From the NCBI GenBank assembly GCA_017549185.1, contig JAFYVJ010000074.1, forward strand, positions 54,437-118,436: 64,000 nucleotides of DNA, read 5' to 3'. The notes below the pieces were generated by a model. The model searched no databases. It had not been told where the DNA came from and saw only the letters and a program-made list of their open reading frames with translations. Positions 37,033 through 46,275 of this stretch are shown one piece after another. This stretch comes from Roseburia sp. GTDB taxonomy: Bacteria > Bacillota > Clostridia > Lachnospirales > Lachnospiraceae. The position numbers and the translations under genes are program-made. The first letter of the stretch is position 1, and every line of letters starts with the position of its first letter.

Positions 37033-37704
37033 ATGGAGACGGTTTATATAGTAGAAGATGATATTAATATCAGAGAGATAGAACGATATGCATTGAAAAA
37101 TAGTGGTTTCGAAGTAGAAGAATTCGAAAATGGAGCTGATTTTTTTAAACGGCTAGAAAATCATACACCAAGTCTTGTGATATTAGACATTATGCTTCCG
37201 GATGAGGACGGCATGAGTATTTTAGGGAAGATTCGCAGTGACAAGAAAACGGCAAAAATTCCGGTTATTATGGTGACGGCTAAGGCTACTGAATTGGACA
37301 AAGTAAAAGGGTTAGATAGTGGAGCAGATGATTATATTACAAAGCCGTTTGGAGTAATGGAGTTAATTTCTCGTGTGAAAGCGTTATTACGTAGGACAAA
37401 CGAAGTAACGGTAGAAACACAGATAAAATATGGAGATATTCTGATAGATAACGATAAACATGCACTTACAGTATGTGGTAATCCATGTGAACTGACATAT
37501 AAGGAATATGAATTGCTGAAATATTTGATTAAAAATAAAGGCATTGTTGTATCAAGAGATAAACTGCTATGTAAAGTGTGGGGGTTTGAGTACGAAGGAG
37601 AGACACGTACGGTAGATGCACATGTAAAGACTTTGCGGCAGAAGCTAGGAGGAGCTGGAAGTTGTATTAAGACCATACGAAATGTGGGTTATATGGTGGA
37701 ATAA
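37033..37704 (+). CDS. phoP: OmpR-family response regulator, PhoP/PhoB type
   Basis: A 223-residue response regulator. The receiver has acidic pocket EDD (about 7-9), phospho-acceptor Asp in LVILDIMLPDEDG (about 52), Thr in VMVTAKAT and Lys in YITKPFG. The C-terminal winged helix ends in the OmpR signature RTVDAHVKTLRQKLG and VGYMVE. AAGGAGAAC precedes the ATG. It is fused by position to the kinase gene (stop and next ATG adjacent) and sits behind the pst and cotransporter genes, which with the PhoP-box repeats makes it the likely phosphate regulator. Confidence 0.9.
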   Translation: METVYIVEDDINIREIERYALKNSGFEVEEFENGADFFKRLENHTPSLVILDIMLPDEDGMSILGKIRSDKKTAKIPVIMVTAKATELDKVKGLDSGADDYITKPFGVMELISRVKALLRRTNEVTVETQIKYGDILIDNDKHALTVCGNPCELTYKEYELLKYLIKNKGIVVSRDKLLCKVWGFEYEGETRTVDAHVKTLRQKLGGAGSCIKTIRNVGYMVE

Positions 37705-39018
37705 ATGAAGAAACGAATCAATGTAAAATTTAGGTTAATATCTGCGGTGGCAGTCATTGTAACCGGTATCTGTGCTATGATTATTTTTTATGATATTTTA
37801 AAGGAACAGATATTTGAAGATTTGTCTGCGAATGCAAAAGTCATAGCAATGATGAATCCGGAATTGTTAGTGGAAGAACTTCCGGTAAATACGGACAAAG
37901 ATGGACTTCGTATTACTCTGATTGAGGAGGATGGAACGGTAATTTATGATTCTTTAGGTGGCGAGGATGTCATGGAGAATCACGGGAATCGAGAAGAGAT
38001 TATACAAGCAAAAGTCTATGGTGAAGGACGGGCAATGCGAACATCTACTATTTCTAACGAGCATACCTTTTACTATGCAATCCAGACGGAAAAAGGAAGT
38101 ATTCTGCGTATTGCCAAGGACAGTAGTAGCATTTATACATTAACCGTGCAAATGGCAGGAATGATGGTGTTGATTAGTATCGGCGTGTTGCTAATATGTG
38201 TAAGCTTGGCAAAACGATTGACTAAAAGTCTGATGGCACCAATTGAAAAGATGGCGGATAATATTGTGCGTATAGAAGAGGATAGTGTATACGAGGAAAT
38301 GCGTCCTTTCGTCTCAACTATTAAGGCACAGCATGTAGATATATTGCAGCATGCCAAAATGAGACAGGAATTTACGGCAAATGTTTCTCATGAATTAAAA
38401 ACACCGTTAACTGCTATCTCAGGTTATGCAGAGTTGATTGCAAATGGTATGACAACAGGAGAAGATACCATACGTTTTGCAAGTGAGATACATCGCAGTT
38501 CTGAACGTTTGCAGCATTTGATCAATGATATTATTAAATTGTCTGAGTTGGATGACAGTGATTTACAGTTAGAATTTGAAGAAGTAGATTTGCAAAAGGA
38601 AGCAAATGCATGTGTAGCTAATATGCGGGTACATGCAGAAAGAAATGATGTGAGTATAAGTGTGAAGGGAAGTTCAGCAAAGTTACAGGCGAATAAGATG
38701 CTCATAGAAGAATTGCTCTATAACTTATGTAGTAATGCTGTTCGTTACAATAAAAATGGTGGAAGTGTGACGATTATTACAGGAATAGAAAATGGTCATG
38801 CTGTTTTGGTTGTGAAAGATACAGGGATTGGTATTCCAAAGGACGCCCAGGAACGTGTATTTGAACGATTTTATCGCGTAGATAAAAGCCGTTCTAAGTC
38901 TACCGGGGGGACGGGATTAGGGCTTGCGATTGTAAAACATATTGTAGCACAACATGAAGCACAGATTTTTCTCGAAAGTGAAGTAGGAAAAGGTACTGAA
39001 ATTAAAGTAGTATTTTAA
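37705..39018 (+). CDS. phoR: Sensor histidine kinase, PhoR type
   Basis: A 437-residue kinase. Membrane segments at about 9-30 and 148-168 enclose an extracellular domain of about 115 residues; a HAMP linker follows (SLMAPIEKMADNI). HisKA has the phospho-His in SHELKTPLTAISGY (about 228); the ATPase domain has NLCSNAVRYN, DTGIGIP, FYRVDKSRS and GGTGLGLAIVKH. It would phosphorylate PhoP when phosphate is low. No PAS domain is obvious between HAMP and HisKA, unlike Bacillus PhoR. It starts directly after the phoP stop. Confidence 0.9.
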   Translation: MKKRINVKFRLISAVAVIVTGICAMIIFYDILKEQIFEDLSANAKVIAMMNPELLVEELPVNTDKDGLRITLIEEDGTVIYDSLGGEDVMENHGNREEIIQAKVYGEGRAMRTSTISNEHTFYYAIQTEKGSILRIAKDSSSIYTLTVQMAGMMVLISIGVLLICVSLAKRLTKSLMAPIEKMADNIVRIEEDSVYEEMRPFVSTIKAQHVDILQHAKMRQEFTANVSHELKTPLTAISGYAELIANGMTTGEDTIRFASEIHRSSERLQHLINDIIKLSELDDSDLQLEFEEVDLQKEANACVANMRVHAERNDVSISVKGSSAKLQANKMLIEELLYNLCSNAVRYNKNGGSVTIITGIENGHAVLVVKDTGIGIPKDAQERVFERFYRVDKSRSKSTGGTGLGLAIVKHIVAQHEAQIFLESEVGKGTEIKVVF

Positions 39019-39028
39019 ATAAAAAATA

Positions 39029-39096
39029 GCACACGAAAAAGGTAAAATGTGGTATAATAATAAGATACCGAAAATCCTTTTTTCGTGTGTTTTTTA
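39029..39096 (+). terminator. phoR terminator with an embedded promoter
   Basis: ACACGAAAAAGG pairs with CCTTTTTTCGTGTGT and is followed by T6. Inside its long loop lies an extended -10 (TGGTATAAT, TATAAT at 39053-39058), probably the promoter of the helicase gene; the start near 39065 would exclude the left arm. Confidence 0.7.
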
Positions 39097-39121
39097 TTGC
39101 ATTATTGCTAAGGAGAATGAC

Positions 39122-42058
39122 ATGGACGGACAGAATCAATATCAGACAACGCAAGCGTTAAAGAATCTTTTAAATCAGTATTCGATGCAATCCACTTCGC
39201 GTTATATGCTACCGGAATCGATTTATGGAAAGGTGCGATTAGAACCTTTTGTGCAGATGGAGTATGGCTACGCCAGAGTGGAGTTTAAAATCGGTACAGA
39301 GACGATGTATGTACTGAAAAATATTTCGGAGTTTTTAGAAGCGATTCATAAGTGTGAACGAGTACACTACGGAAAGAAATTAGAGTTTTATCATCACATG
39401 GATGCTTTTGACGAGACGGCAAAGCGTTGGATTGCATTTATGCAGGAGATGAACAATGATAAAAAGCGTCAGAGTCAGTACCATGCTTATTATGCATATA
39501 CGGCTGGTTATGAGCGAACGATGGATTTGGATGCTATCGGATTGGATCGTTTTTTTGAGGCTGTAGGAAATGAGCCATTTGACTTGGTAACAGGTTATGA
39601 GCCACAAGAGAAGTATCTGGTATCTGAAGAAATACGTTCTCCTAAATTATATATAAGGGGAGGCAGTTCCGGTGCATTTATTAGAATGGAACATTTTCCC
39701 GTTATTAACGGAAAACAATATTATTACACTTATGAGGAAGGTCAGATTATTCGTTTAGTTCCTACGTTAAAGGAACGTGGAGCAGATTTTTTTGATTTTA
39801 TGCATCGGCAAAAAGGATGTGAATGTTATATTGCGAGCACAGAGCTTGCGTCATTCTGTAGAGATGCACTTCCAATGTTAAAAGAATGTTTTTCGATTAT
39901 AACAGAAGACTTTAATGAGTCAGAACATGTGCCACCGAAGCCGGAGTTTGCGTTGTATTTGGACAAACCTGATTTTGCAACAGTGGGTGCGAAACTTGTA
40001 GCAATTTATGGAAATGAAAAATATAATGTGTTGCTAAAAATTAAACCGGGTGAGGTAAGAGATGTATCCGAAGAGGGGAAAATAAGAAGTCTGGTAGAAC
40101 CGTATTTTAACGGCAATGATGTACGCAATACGATCTTTGTGTTGTCAAAAGACGAGGATAAACTGTATCAGTTAATAGCAGGAGGACTTCATCGTTTAAG
40201 TGAATACATGGCGATATATACCTCTGAGAATTTCCGTAAGTTAAAGGTTGTTTCGGCACCTAGCGTAACCGTAGGTGTGACATTAAAGAGTGATTTATTA
40301 GAACTTCGTTTGCAAACAGAAGAATTTTCTTCTGAGGAATTAGCACATATTCTTGCTAATTATGACAGGAAAAAGAAATATATCCGATTAAAAAATGGTG
40401 ATTTCTTAACTTTAAATAATGAAGGTATTCAGGAACTTGCTGAGTTGACACAGGATTTACAGTTATCGGAGAGTAATCTGAAAAAAGGCAGGGTTACAGT
40501 ACCGAAATATCGTGCGATGTATTTGGATGCATTCCTTAAAAATGGCGGTCAGCTTACAGTAGAGAAGGATAAGAGCTTTAAGAGTATTGTCCGTAATATG
40601 AAAACCATTGAGGACAGTGATTATGAGGCTCCATTGTCATTAAAGCCGATTATGCGTGGATATCAAAAAAATGGTTTTCTTTGGCTTAAAACATTGCGAG
40701 AGAATGGTTTTGGCGGAATTCTTGCAGATGATATGGGACTTGGAAAAACATTGCAGGTTATTAGTTTACTTCTTATGGAACAGCACGAGTGGAAGTGCGG
40801 ATTAAAAGAGTGTCGACGATCCCTGATTGTGTGTCCGGCATCTTTAGTATATAACTGGAAAAAAGAAATTGAGCGTTTTGCACCGGAATTGGATGCAGTT
40901 ATTGTTACGGGCAACGTTCCGGAGCGTGAAGCGATAATTCGTTCTACAAGACCGGGACAGATATTAGTTACTTCGTATGATTTATTAAAGCGAGATGTGG
41001 AATTATATAAGGATATCGTGTTCTCAATACAGGCGATTGATGAAGCACAATATATAAAGAATGCAGGCACTCAAGCAGCAAAAGGTGTAAAGCAAATTAG
41101 TGCAGCGTTTAAGTTGGCACTTACCGGAACACCAATTGAGAATCGTTTGAGTGAATTATGGAGTATTTTTGATTATTTGATGCCGGGATTTTTGTATTCT
41201 TATAAGAAATTCCGTGAAGAAATTGAAGTACCAATTATGGTGAATCATGAAGAAGAGAAAATGGATCGTCTTAAGAAAATGATTCGTCCGTTTATTCTTC
41301 GTCGGTTGAAATCAGACGTATTAAAAGATTTACCGGAGAAACTAGAAGAGAATCTTTTTGCAAGATTAGAAGGGGAGCAGCTTGCACTTTACGAAGCACA
41401 GGTAAATCAGCTTAGAGAAGCATTGAATCAGACGACTGAAAAAGAGTTTAATTCGAAAAAGATGCAGTTCTTGGCAGAACTTATGAAATTGCGTCAGATT
41501 TGCTGTGATCCGGGACTTCTTTATGATAATTACAAGAGTGAGTCTGCTAAGACAGAAATGTGTATGGACATGATAGCAAATGCTATTGAAGGCGGACATA
41601 AAGTATTGTTGTTTTCTCAGTTTACGACCATGCTGGATCGTTTGGCAGTGCGTTTAGAGAAAGCAGGAATTAACTATTATATGTTGACCGGTTCTGTAAG
41701 CAAGGAGAAACGTATCGAGATGGTAGAAAGTTTCCAGAATGATGAAGTTCCAGTATTTTGTATTTCCTTAAAAGCAGGTGGAACGGGACTTAATTTAACA
41801 GCGGCTGATATCGTTATTCACTACGATCCATGGTGGAACGTGGCGGTACAGAATCAGGCGACAGATCGTGCACATCGCATCGGACAGACCAATGTAGTGA
41901 CAGTGTATAAATTGGTAACACAGGGTACTATAGAAGAAAAAATTATAGATATTCAGGAGAAAAAGCGAAAGCTCGCAGAGCAGGTACTAGAAGGTGAGGG
42001 TATGGATACGATTACCTTTACGAAAGAAGAGATTTTGGAATTGTTGGGAGCAAATTAA
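39122..42058 (+). CDS. SNF2-family DEAD/DEAH-box helicase
   Basis: A 978-residue protein. Residues 1 to about 480 form an SNF2-associated N-terminal region; the motor follows with DDMGLGKTLQVISLL (motif I, about 535), VCPASLVYNWKKEI (Ia), IDEAQYIKN (DEAQ in place of DEAH, II), LTGTPIENRLSELWSIFDYL (III), VLLFSQFTTMLDRL (IV), SLKAGGTGLNLTAADIVIHYDPWWN (V) and QATDRAHRIGQ (VI). Bacterial members are thought to displace proteins from DNA or assist transcription. ATG at 39122 follows AAGGAGAATGAC; the earlier in-frame ATG at 39047 lies in the terminator. Stand-alone, so no defence-island partner is seen. Confidence 0.92.
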   Translation: MDGQNQYQTTQALKNLLNQYSMQSTSRYMLPESIYGKVRLEPFVQMEYGYARVEFKIGTETMYVLKNISEFLEAIHKCERVHYGKKLEFYHHMDAFDETAKRWIAFMQEMNNDKKRQSQYHAYYAYTAGYERTMDLDAIGLDRFFEAVGNEPFDLVTGYEPQEKYLVSEEIRSPKLYIRGGSSGAFIRMEHFPVINGKQYYYTYEEGQIIRLVPTLKERGADFFDFMHRQKGCECYIASTELASFCRDALPMLKECFSIITEDFNESEHVPPKPEFALYLDKPDFATVGAKLVAIYGNEKYNVLLKIKPGEVRDVSEEGKIRSLVEPYFNGNDVRNTIFVLSKDEDKLYQLIAGGLHRLSEYMAIYTSENFRKLKVVSAPSVTVGVTLKSDLLELRLQTEEFSSEELAHILANYDRKKKYIRLKNGDFLTLNNEGIQELAELTQDLQLSESNLKKGRVTVPKYRAMYLDAFLKNGGQLTVEKDKSFKSIVRNMKTIEDSDYEAPLSLKPIMRGYQKNGFLWLKTLRENGFGGILADDMGLGKTLQVISLLLMEQHEWKCGLKECRRSLIVCPASLVYNWKKEIERFAPELDAVIVTGNVPEREAIIRSTRPGQILVTSYDLLKRDVELYKDIVFSIQAIDEAQYIKNAGTQAAKGVKQISAAFKLALTGTPIENRLSELWSIFDYLMPGFLYSYKKFREEIEVPIMVNHEEEKMDRLKKMIRPFILRRLKSDVLKDLPEKLEENLFARLEGEQLALYEAQVNQLREALNQTTEKEFNSKKMQFLAELMKLRQICCDPGLLYDNYKSESAKTEMCMDMIANAIEGGHKVLLFSQFTTMLDRLAVRLEKAGINYYMLTGSVSKEKRIEMVESFQNDEVPVFCISLKAGGTGLNLTAADIVIHYDPWWNVAVQNQATDRAHRIGQTNVVTVYKLVTQGTIEEKIIDIQEKKRKLAEQVLEGEGMDTITFTKEEILELLGAN

Positions 42059-42104
42059 CTTTGAACATTTATAAAAAAACGGGTAAATGGTATGGTGGAA
42101 GTTC

Positions 42105-42133
42105 TTGACAAAGCCAAATGTATACTATATAGT
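42105..42133 (+). promoter_or_regulatory. Promoter of the riboswitch-antiporter unit
   Basis: TTGACA (42105-42110) and TATAGT (42128-42133), 17 bases apart; start near 42140. The first 85 bases of leader hold a small GTATCT/AGATAC hairpin. Confidence 0.8.
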
Positions 42134-42225
42134 ACTTAAAGGCAAACGATACATGAATAGGGAACGAGTGTTGATTTGTCAAGAGTATCTTAGGTAGATA
42201 CAAATGAAAAAGAAAATGTAGACTC

Positions 42226-42322
42226 CATGAGGGAGTAGTTCGCGTGTGAACGTGATTTGTCAACAATCTCGACAATCCTTTCGGAAGGATAGTCTGGCAA
42301 ATCTTAAAGAATGAGACTCATG
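42226..42322 (+). promoter_or_regulatory. yybP-ykoY (Mn2+) riboswitch aptamer, predicted
   Basis: The P1 helix CATGAG (42226)/CTCATG (42317) encloses the conserved GGGAGTAG directly after the 5' strand, an arm ending in GTCAACAATCTCGAC, a CTTTCGG-type hairpin, GTCTGGCAAATC, and GAGA directly before the 3' P1 strand. This order fits the yybP-ykoY family, whose ligand is Mn2+. Recognition is by eye, without a covariance model. Confidence 0.75.
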
Positions 42323-42383
42323 TATACAAAAGGATTTCTTTTATATTAGAAGTAGTATTTTGTATACATAGGGTCTCATTTTG
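42310..42383 (+). terminator. Riboswitch expression-platform terminator
   Basis: AATGAGACTCATGTATACAAAA pairs with TTTTGTATACATAGGGTCTC and is followed by ATTTTGTTTT. The left arm includes the 3' strand of the aptamer P1, so ligand-stabilised P1 should block this hairpin and switch the gene on. Confidence 0.8.
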
Positions 42384-42423
42384 TTTTCATTCTATAGGAT
42401 AAACGAAAGGAATAGGTAAAATT

Positions 42424-43374
42424 ATGATGGAAATGTTATGGGCAGCAGTAGTGTTAGTGGCAGGCTTTGTGCTTCTAATTAAGGGTGCAGACTTTTTCGT
42501 AGAAGGTTCTTCTTCTGTGGCAAAGAGACTTCGCGTACCTTCAATTATTATTGGTTTGACAATTGTAGCGATGGGAACATCTCTTCCGGAATGTGCAGTT
42601 AGTTTGACTGCGTCAATGAGTGGTCAGAATGCATTAGCGGTTAGTAACGTAATAGGTTCGAATATCTTTAATTTAATGGTTGTTAGTGGATTTTGTGCAG
42701 TATTTTGTTCTCTTCCAATTGAGAAAGAGACTTTGAAAAAAGAATTTCCATTCTCTATTGGATGTGGAGTGTTACTTCTAGTATTAGGTTACATTGGAAT
42801 GACAGTTGGTCATATGGATGGAGTGATTTTGTTAATACTTTTTGCACTTTATATTGGTTCTATGATACGTTCAGCATTAAAAGCAAGAGCTACAGGGAAG
42901 GGTATTGAGGAAGAAGAATACGAGATTCTTCCAGTTTGGAAAAGTATATTATTCATTGTGGGTGGTATGATTGCTATCAAGTTTGGTGGTGATTTTGTAG
43001 TAGATGGTGCAGTTGTTATCGCAACAGGATTTGGTTTAAGTGAGAACTTAATTGGTCTTACTATTGTAGCTTGCGGAACAAGTCTTCCGGAATTAGTAAC
43101 TTCTGTTGTGGCTGCTAAGAAGAATGAAGTAGATATGGCATTAGGTAATGTAATCGGTTCGAATGTATTTAACATATTATTTGTACTTGGTATTGCAGGT
43201 GCTATTAGTCCGATAGCATTTATTATGGAGAATGTAATTGATATCGTAATTCTTACAGTAATGAGTGTGCTTGTTTGGATTCTTGGATGGACAAAACAGA
43301 AAATTGACCGCAAAGAAGGCATTATTATGGTTGTAATTTATGCGGTATACTTAGTTTATATTTGTATTAGATAA
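42424..43374 (+). CDS. CaCA-family cation antiporter (YrbG type)
   Basis: A 316-residue protein of about ten membrane segments in two inverted repeats. Each alpha-repeat is intact: IVAMGTSLPECAVS with GSNIFNLMVV, and IVACGTSLPELVTS with GNVIGSNVFNILFVLG, the Na+/Ca2+ exchanger signature with its Glu ligands. Annotated relatives are calcium/sodium antiporters. The predicted Mn2+-sensing leader upstream suggests Mn2+ export as the job here; that is inference. GAAAGGAATAG precedes the ATG. Monocistronic. Confidence 0.92.
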   Translation: MMEMLWAAVVLVAGFVLLIKGADFFVEGSSSVAKRLRVPSIIIGLTIVAMGTSLPECAVSLTASMSGQNALAVSNVIGSNIFNLMVVSGFCAVFCSLPIEKETLKKEFPFSIGCGVLLLVLGYIGMTVGHMDGVILLILFALYIGSMIRSALKARATGKGIEEEEYEILPVWKSILFIVGGMIAIKFGGDFVVDGAVVIATGFGLSENLIGLTIVACGTSLPELVTSVVAAKKNEVDMALGNVIGSNVFNILFVLGIAGAISPIAFIMENVIDIVILTVMSVLVWILGWTKQKIDRKEGIIMVVIYAVYLVYICIR

Positions 43375-43423
43375 ATTTGTTTGATAAATGAGTTTATAGT
43401 ATAGTTTTTGAAGCAAAAATAAG

Positions 43424-43477
43424 AGAGCCTCTGTATTTTTTCGGTTATCCGTATATAAAAATACAGAGGCTCTTGTT
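43424..43477 (+). terminator. Terminator of the antiporter gene
   Basis: A perfect 17-bp stem AGAGCCTCTGTATTTTT with its complement, then TTGTTT. Confidence 0.85.
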
Positions 43478-43575
43478 TATGCAAGAAGTATATATTTACT
43501 GATATCTATGTTGCAAAAATAATTATAAAATAATCGTAATTATTCAGTACCTTCATAATTACGATACAAAAATCC

Positions 43576-43605
43576 ATAAAAAATTGCTTCGCAATGAGAT
43601 TTTTG
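43576..43605 (-). terminator. Terminator of the xpaC-telA operon
   Basis: On the minus strand ATTGCGAAGCAAT is followed by TTTTTTAT, just past the telA stop. Confidence 0.75.
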
Positions 43606-43614
43606 CAAATAATC

Positions 43615-44766
43615 TTATTTACTCATTTCAAGTAGCTTTGTACGCATCTCAGCTTCAATTTTTTGTAATTCTGCTTCAGCAACGGCACGTTTCTGGCGAC
43701 CTTCTTCCTGAATTTTCATTACTTCATCTAAAGTAGAGATAAGAGTCTGGTTTGTAGCTTGAAGAGTTTCGATGTCTACAATACCACGTTCGGATTCTTT
43801 GGCAGTTTCGATGGTTGCCATTTTAAGCTGTTCTGCATTTTTCTTAAGTAATGCATTAGTCATGTCACTTACTTCGCGCTGTGCAGCAGCCGCTTCTGTG
43901 GCGTGGTTTACGCCGATAGCGATAACCATCTGACTTTTCCATAATGGAATAGTGTTCACCAAAGTAGACTGAATCTTGTCTGACATTACAGTATCGTTAT
44001 TCTGGATTAAACGAATCTGCGGTGCCATCTGTAACGATACAGTACGAGAAAGCTCCAAGTCGTAGATTTTCTTTTCAAAACGATTGCACATTTCAGAAAA
44101 ATCTTTGGCTTTCTGGGTATCTTCCGGAAGTCCGCTTTGCTCTGCTTTTGCCAGTAACTCAGGTAATTCTACATTTTTTGCCTGTTCTAATTTTTGTTTA
44201 CCTGCAAGGATGTACATAGACAATTCCTTAAAGTAGTTTAAGTTTAATTCATACATTTTATCAAGCATAGCAACATCTTTTAATAAAGTAATCTGGTGTT
44301 GTTCCATTGCGGTGCAGATTTTGTTGATGTTGGCTTCTGCTTTGTCGTATTTTGCTTTCATGTTTGCGAGTGAATTACTGCTCTTTTTGAAAAGACCTAA
44401 AAAGCCTCTTTCTTCTTCCTCATCAAAGTTTTTAAGTTCTGCTACAACATTGGTTAATAAATCTCCAATTTCACCCATATCTTTGGTGCGGACGTTGTTT
44501 AATGCTGTTTCAGAAAAATCTGCAATTTTTTTCTGACTGCCTGCTCCATATTGCATAATCAACTGTGTGTTAGTAAGGTCAATCTGAGCAGCGAAATCAT
44601 CCACCATTTTTTGTTCTTCTGGTGAGAGAATTACGTTTAAATTTTCTGGTTCTTCTGTTACAGCAGTTGTTTCTGAAACAACAAGTTCTTCCGTGTCTTC
44701 TTTTGGAAAAGGTTCAAAAGTAAGGGTCGGTGATTCTTTTAACATTTCGTCTAAATCTTTGCTCAT
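43615..44766 (-). CDS. telA: Toxic anion resistance protein TelA
   Basis: A 383-residue helical protein of the TelA family (originally tellurite resistance). Acidic N-terminus of about 60 residues, then the conserved core: ALNNVRTKDMGEIGDLLTNVVAELKNFD, MYELNLNYFKELSMYILAGKQKLEQA, and SLQMAPQIRLIQNNDTVMSDKIQSTLVNTIPLWKSQMVIAIG, a family hallmark. Overlaps xpaC by ATGA, so the two are translationally coupled, as in many Firmicutes. Confidence 0.93.
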   Translation of the reverse strand: MSKDLDEMLKESPTLTFEPFPKEDTEELVVSETTAVTEEPENLNVILSPEEQKMVDDFAAQIDLTNTQLIMQYGAGSQKKIADFSETALNNVRTKDMGEIGDLLTNVVAELKNFDEEEERGFLGLFKKSSNSLANMKAKYDKAEANINKICTAMEQHQITLLKDVAMLDKMYELNLNYFKELSMYILAGKQKLEQAKNVELPELLAKAEQSGLPEDTQKAKDFSEMCNRFEKKIYDLELSRTVSLQMAPQIRLIQNNDTVMSDKIQSTLVNTIPLWKSQMVIAIGVNHATEAAAAQREVSDMTNALLKKNAEQLKMATIETAKESERGIVDIETLQATNQTLISTLDEVMKIQEEGRQKRAVAEAELQKIEAEMRTKLLEMSK

Positions 44767-46088
44767 TTCTTATCCTCCGAAAAATCATTTTTGGTTAAGC
44801 CTTCTTTTGCTAACATGGTTTGAAGTACCTGTGCATCCGTGGTAACATCAAAAACAGTTGCTTGGAAAAGTTTATTCAAAAGCTCTGTAAAAGCTTCGTT
44901 GATAATATCTACAGTTTTTTCAATTTCAGCTTTCGCTTTAATAATATCTGTTCCAGGATTACTAATGTCGTCAAATTCTGAATAGGACTGCAAAAGTTTA
45001 ATAGTGGTAGGTAGATAATAGTTCATCAGTTTGTGTAACTGGGACATTTGTGATGGATCTTCTTCTAGACGTTTGAAGATTTCTTTTAAAAGATTCTCCA
45101 TGCGATCCATTTTTTCTGAAATCACTTCTTCTGGAATGATGTCGTTGAGTTCATGAAGCTTGCGGATATATGCCTGACCTTCCTGAATCATAGCGGTAAG
45201 TTCCGGGCTAGTGTGTGCTGTATTTACAGAAGAAGAGGCACCTTTTACATTGTCTGATGAAGCGGAGCTGCTTACGGAATGGTATGTGGAAGAAGTATCA
45301 TTGTCCTTGTTACTATGTTCCAGTTCGTATGTCTTACGTGCTTTTTCCAATCGTAGATATTCTCGGTAAGTGACATCGTCTAACATAAGACAAGTATCTT
45401 CTTTGTCCAAATGACCTTCCGGGAAGAAGCCCAATTTTATCATTTTTTTCACGTCTTTTAAAATGTATTTGCTACTCTTGCCAAGGCTGTCTGCTAAGTC
45501 TGCAATGTTTACATACATTTTTCCGGCAAAAAGAGAAAGGTAGCGTTTCATACGTTTCAAGCGATTTTTCTCATTGATACCTTTGCAGAGCATGAGTGCA
45601 AATCCTATAAAAAGGAGAAGGGGAAGAGGCATAATTGTTTCAAAGCCGGGCCAATCACTTATCAGTGTGGCGATAAATGTGGCTAAGCCTAAGGAAGCAG
45701 AGATTCCCATTCCGATGCCTCCAAATACCATATACAAAACACTAGAAACCTGTCCAATATTTTTAGTCTTGGTAGTGGGAAGAGTGGTCTTGCCCATAGT
45801 TGGAAAACCTTTCTTTAACTGTCCGGAAGATTGATACATTTTTTTATATTGTTCGTTGTTTTTTTTGTGTTCGTGCTCGTATTGGTGGGCGTTTTCGTAG
45901 ATTTTGGTAGTGTTTCGGTAAGTAGTGTTACCGGCGTTCTTTACTTGTCTTCCGGCTTCAGATATGGCATCTGTTACCGTGTCATTTACAAGGATATTCA
46001 ATTCTCTGAAATCACCGGTAGCAAGACCTTCGGAGACGGCTTTTTTAAATTGTTCGCCCAAGTTTGGATGATTAAAACGATTACTCAT
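44763..46088 (-). CDS. XpaC-like membrane protein
   Basis: A 441-residue protein. Residues 1-110 are polar, two adjacent membrane segments follow (about 115-170: LYMVFGGIGMGISASLGLATFIATLI and PLPLLLFIGFALMLC), then a winged-helix-like stretch (YVNIADLADSLGKSSKYILKDVKKMIKLGFFPEGHLD) and a coiled C-terminal domain. This matches the 5-bromo-4-chloroindolyl phosphate hydrolysis (XpaC) family; the enzymatic name is historical. ATG 46088 follows AAGG; an upstream ATG at 46103 has no ribosome binding site. First gene of the pair with telA. Confidence 0.88.
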   Translation of the reverse strand: MSNRFNHPNLGEQFKKAVSEGLATGDFRELNILVNDTVTDAISEAGRQVKNAGNTTYRNTTKIYENAHQYEHEHKKNNEQYKKMYQSSGQLKKGFPTMGKTTLPTTKTKNIGQVSSVLYMVFGGIGMGISASLGLATFIATLISDWPGFETIMPLPLLLFIGFALMLCKGINEKNRLKRMKRYLSLFAGKMYVNIADLADSLGKSSKYILKDVKKMIKLGFFPEGHLDKEDTCLMLDDVTYREYLRLEKARKTYELEHSNKDNDTSSTYHSVSSSASSDNVKGASSSVNTAHTSPELTAMIQEGQAYIRKLHELNDIIPEEVISEKMDRMENLLKEIFKRLEEDPSQMSQLHKLMNYYLPTTIKLLQSYSEFDDISNPGTDIIKAKAEIEKTVDIINEAFTELLNKLFQATVFDVTTDAQVLQTMLAKEGLTKNDFSEDKK

Positions 46089-46275
46089 TGTAAATACCTT
46101 CATAAATTACTATATAGTAATAAGATTATCCCACATCTGCATTGGGTCTGCAATAAAAATTCTAATGAAAAGTACTTTTGAATTAGAAACTTATAGTATA
46201 TAATAGATGGAAAAAGGGGGACGAAATTCTGTAAACAGAGTTGGAGTTCCCTTCGAAAAATAGGAGGATGATGGT

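Noticed and set aside
42069-42275. 68-codon minus-strand frame over the riboswitch leader
   Set aside because: It covers promoter and aptamer sequence and lacks a ribosome binding site.
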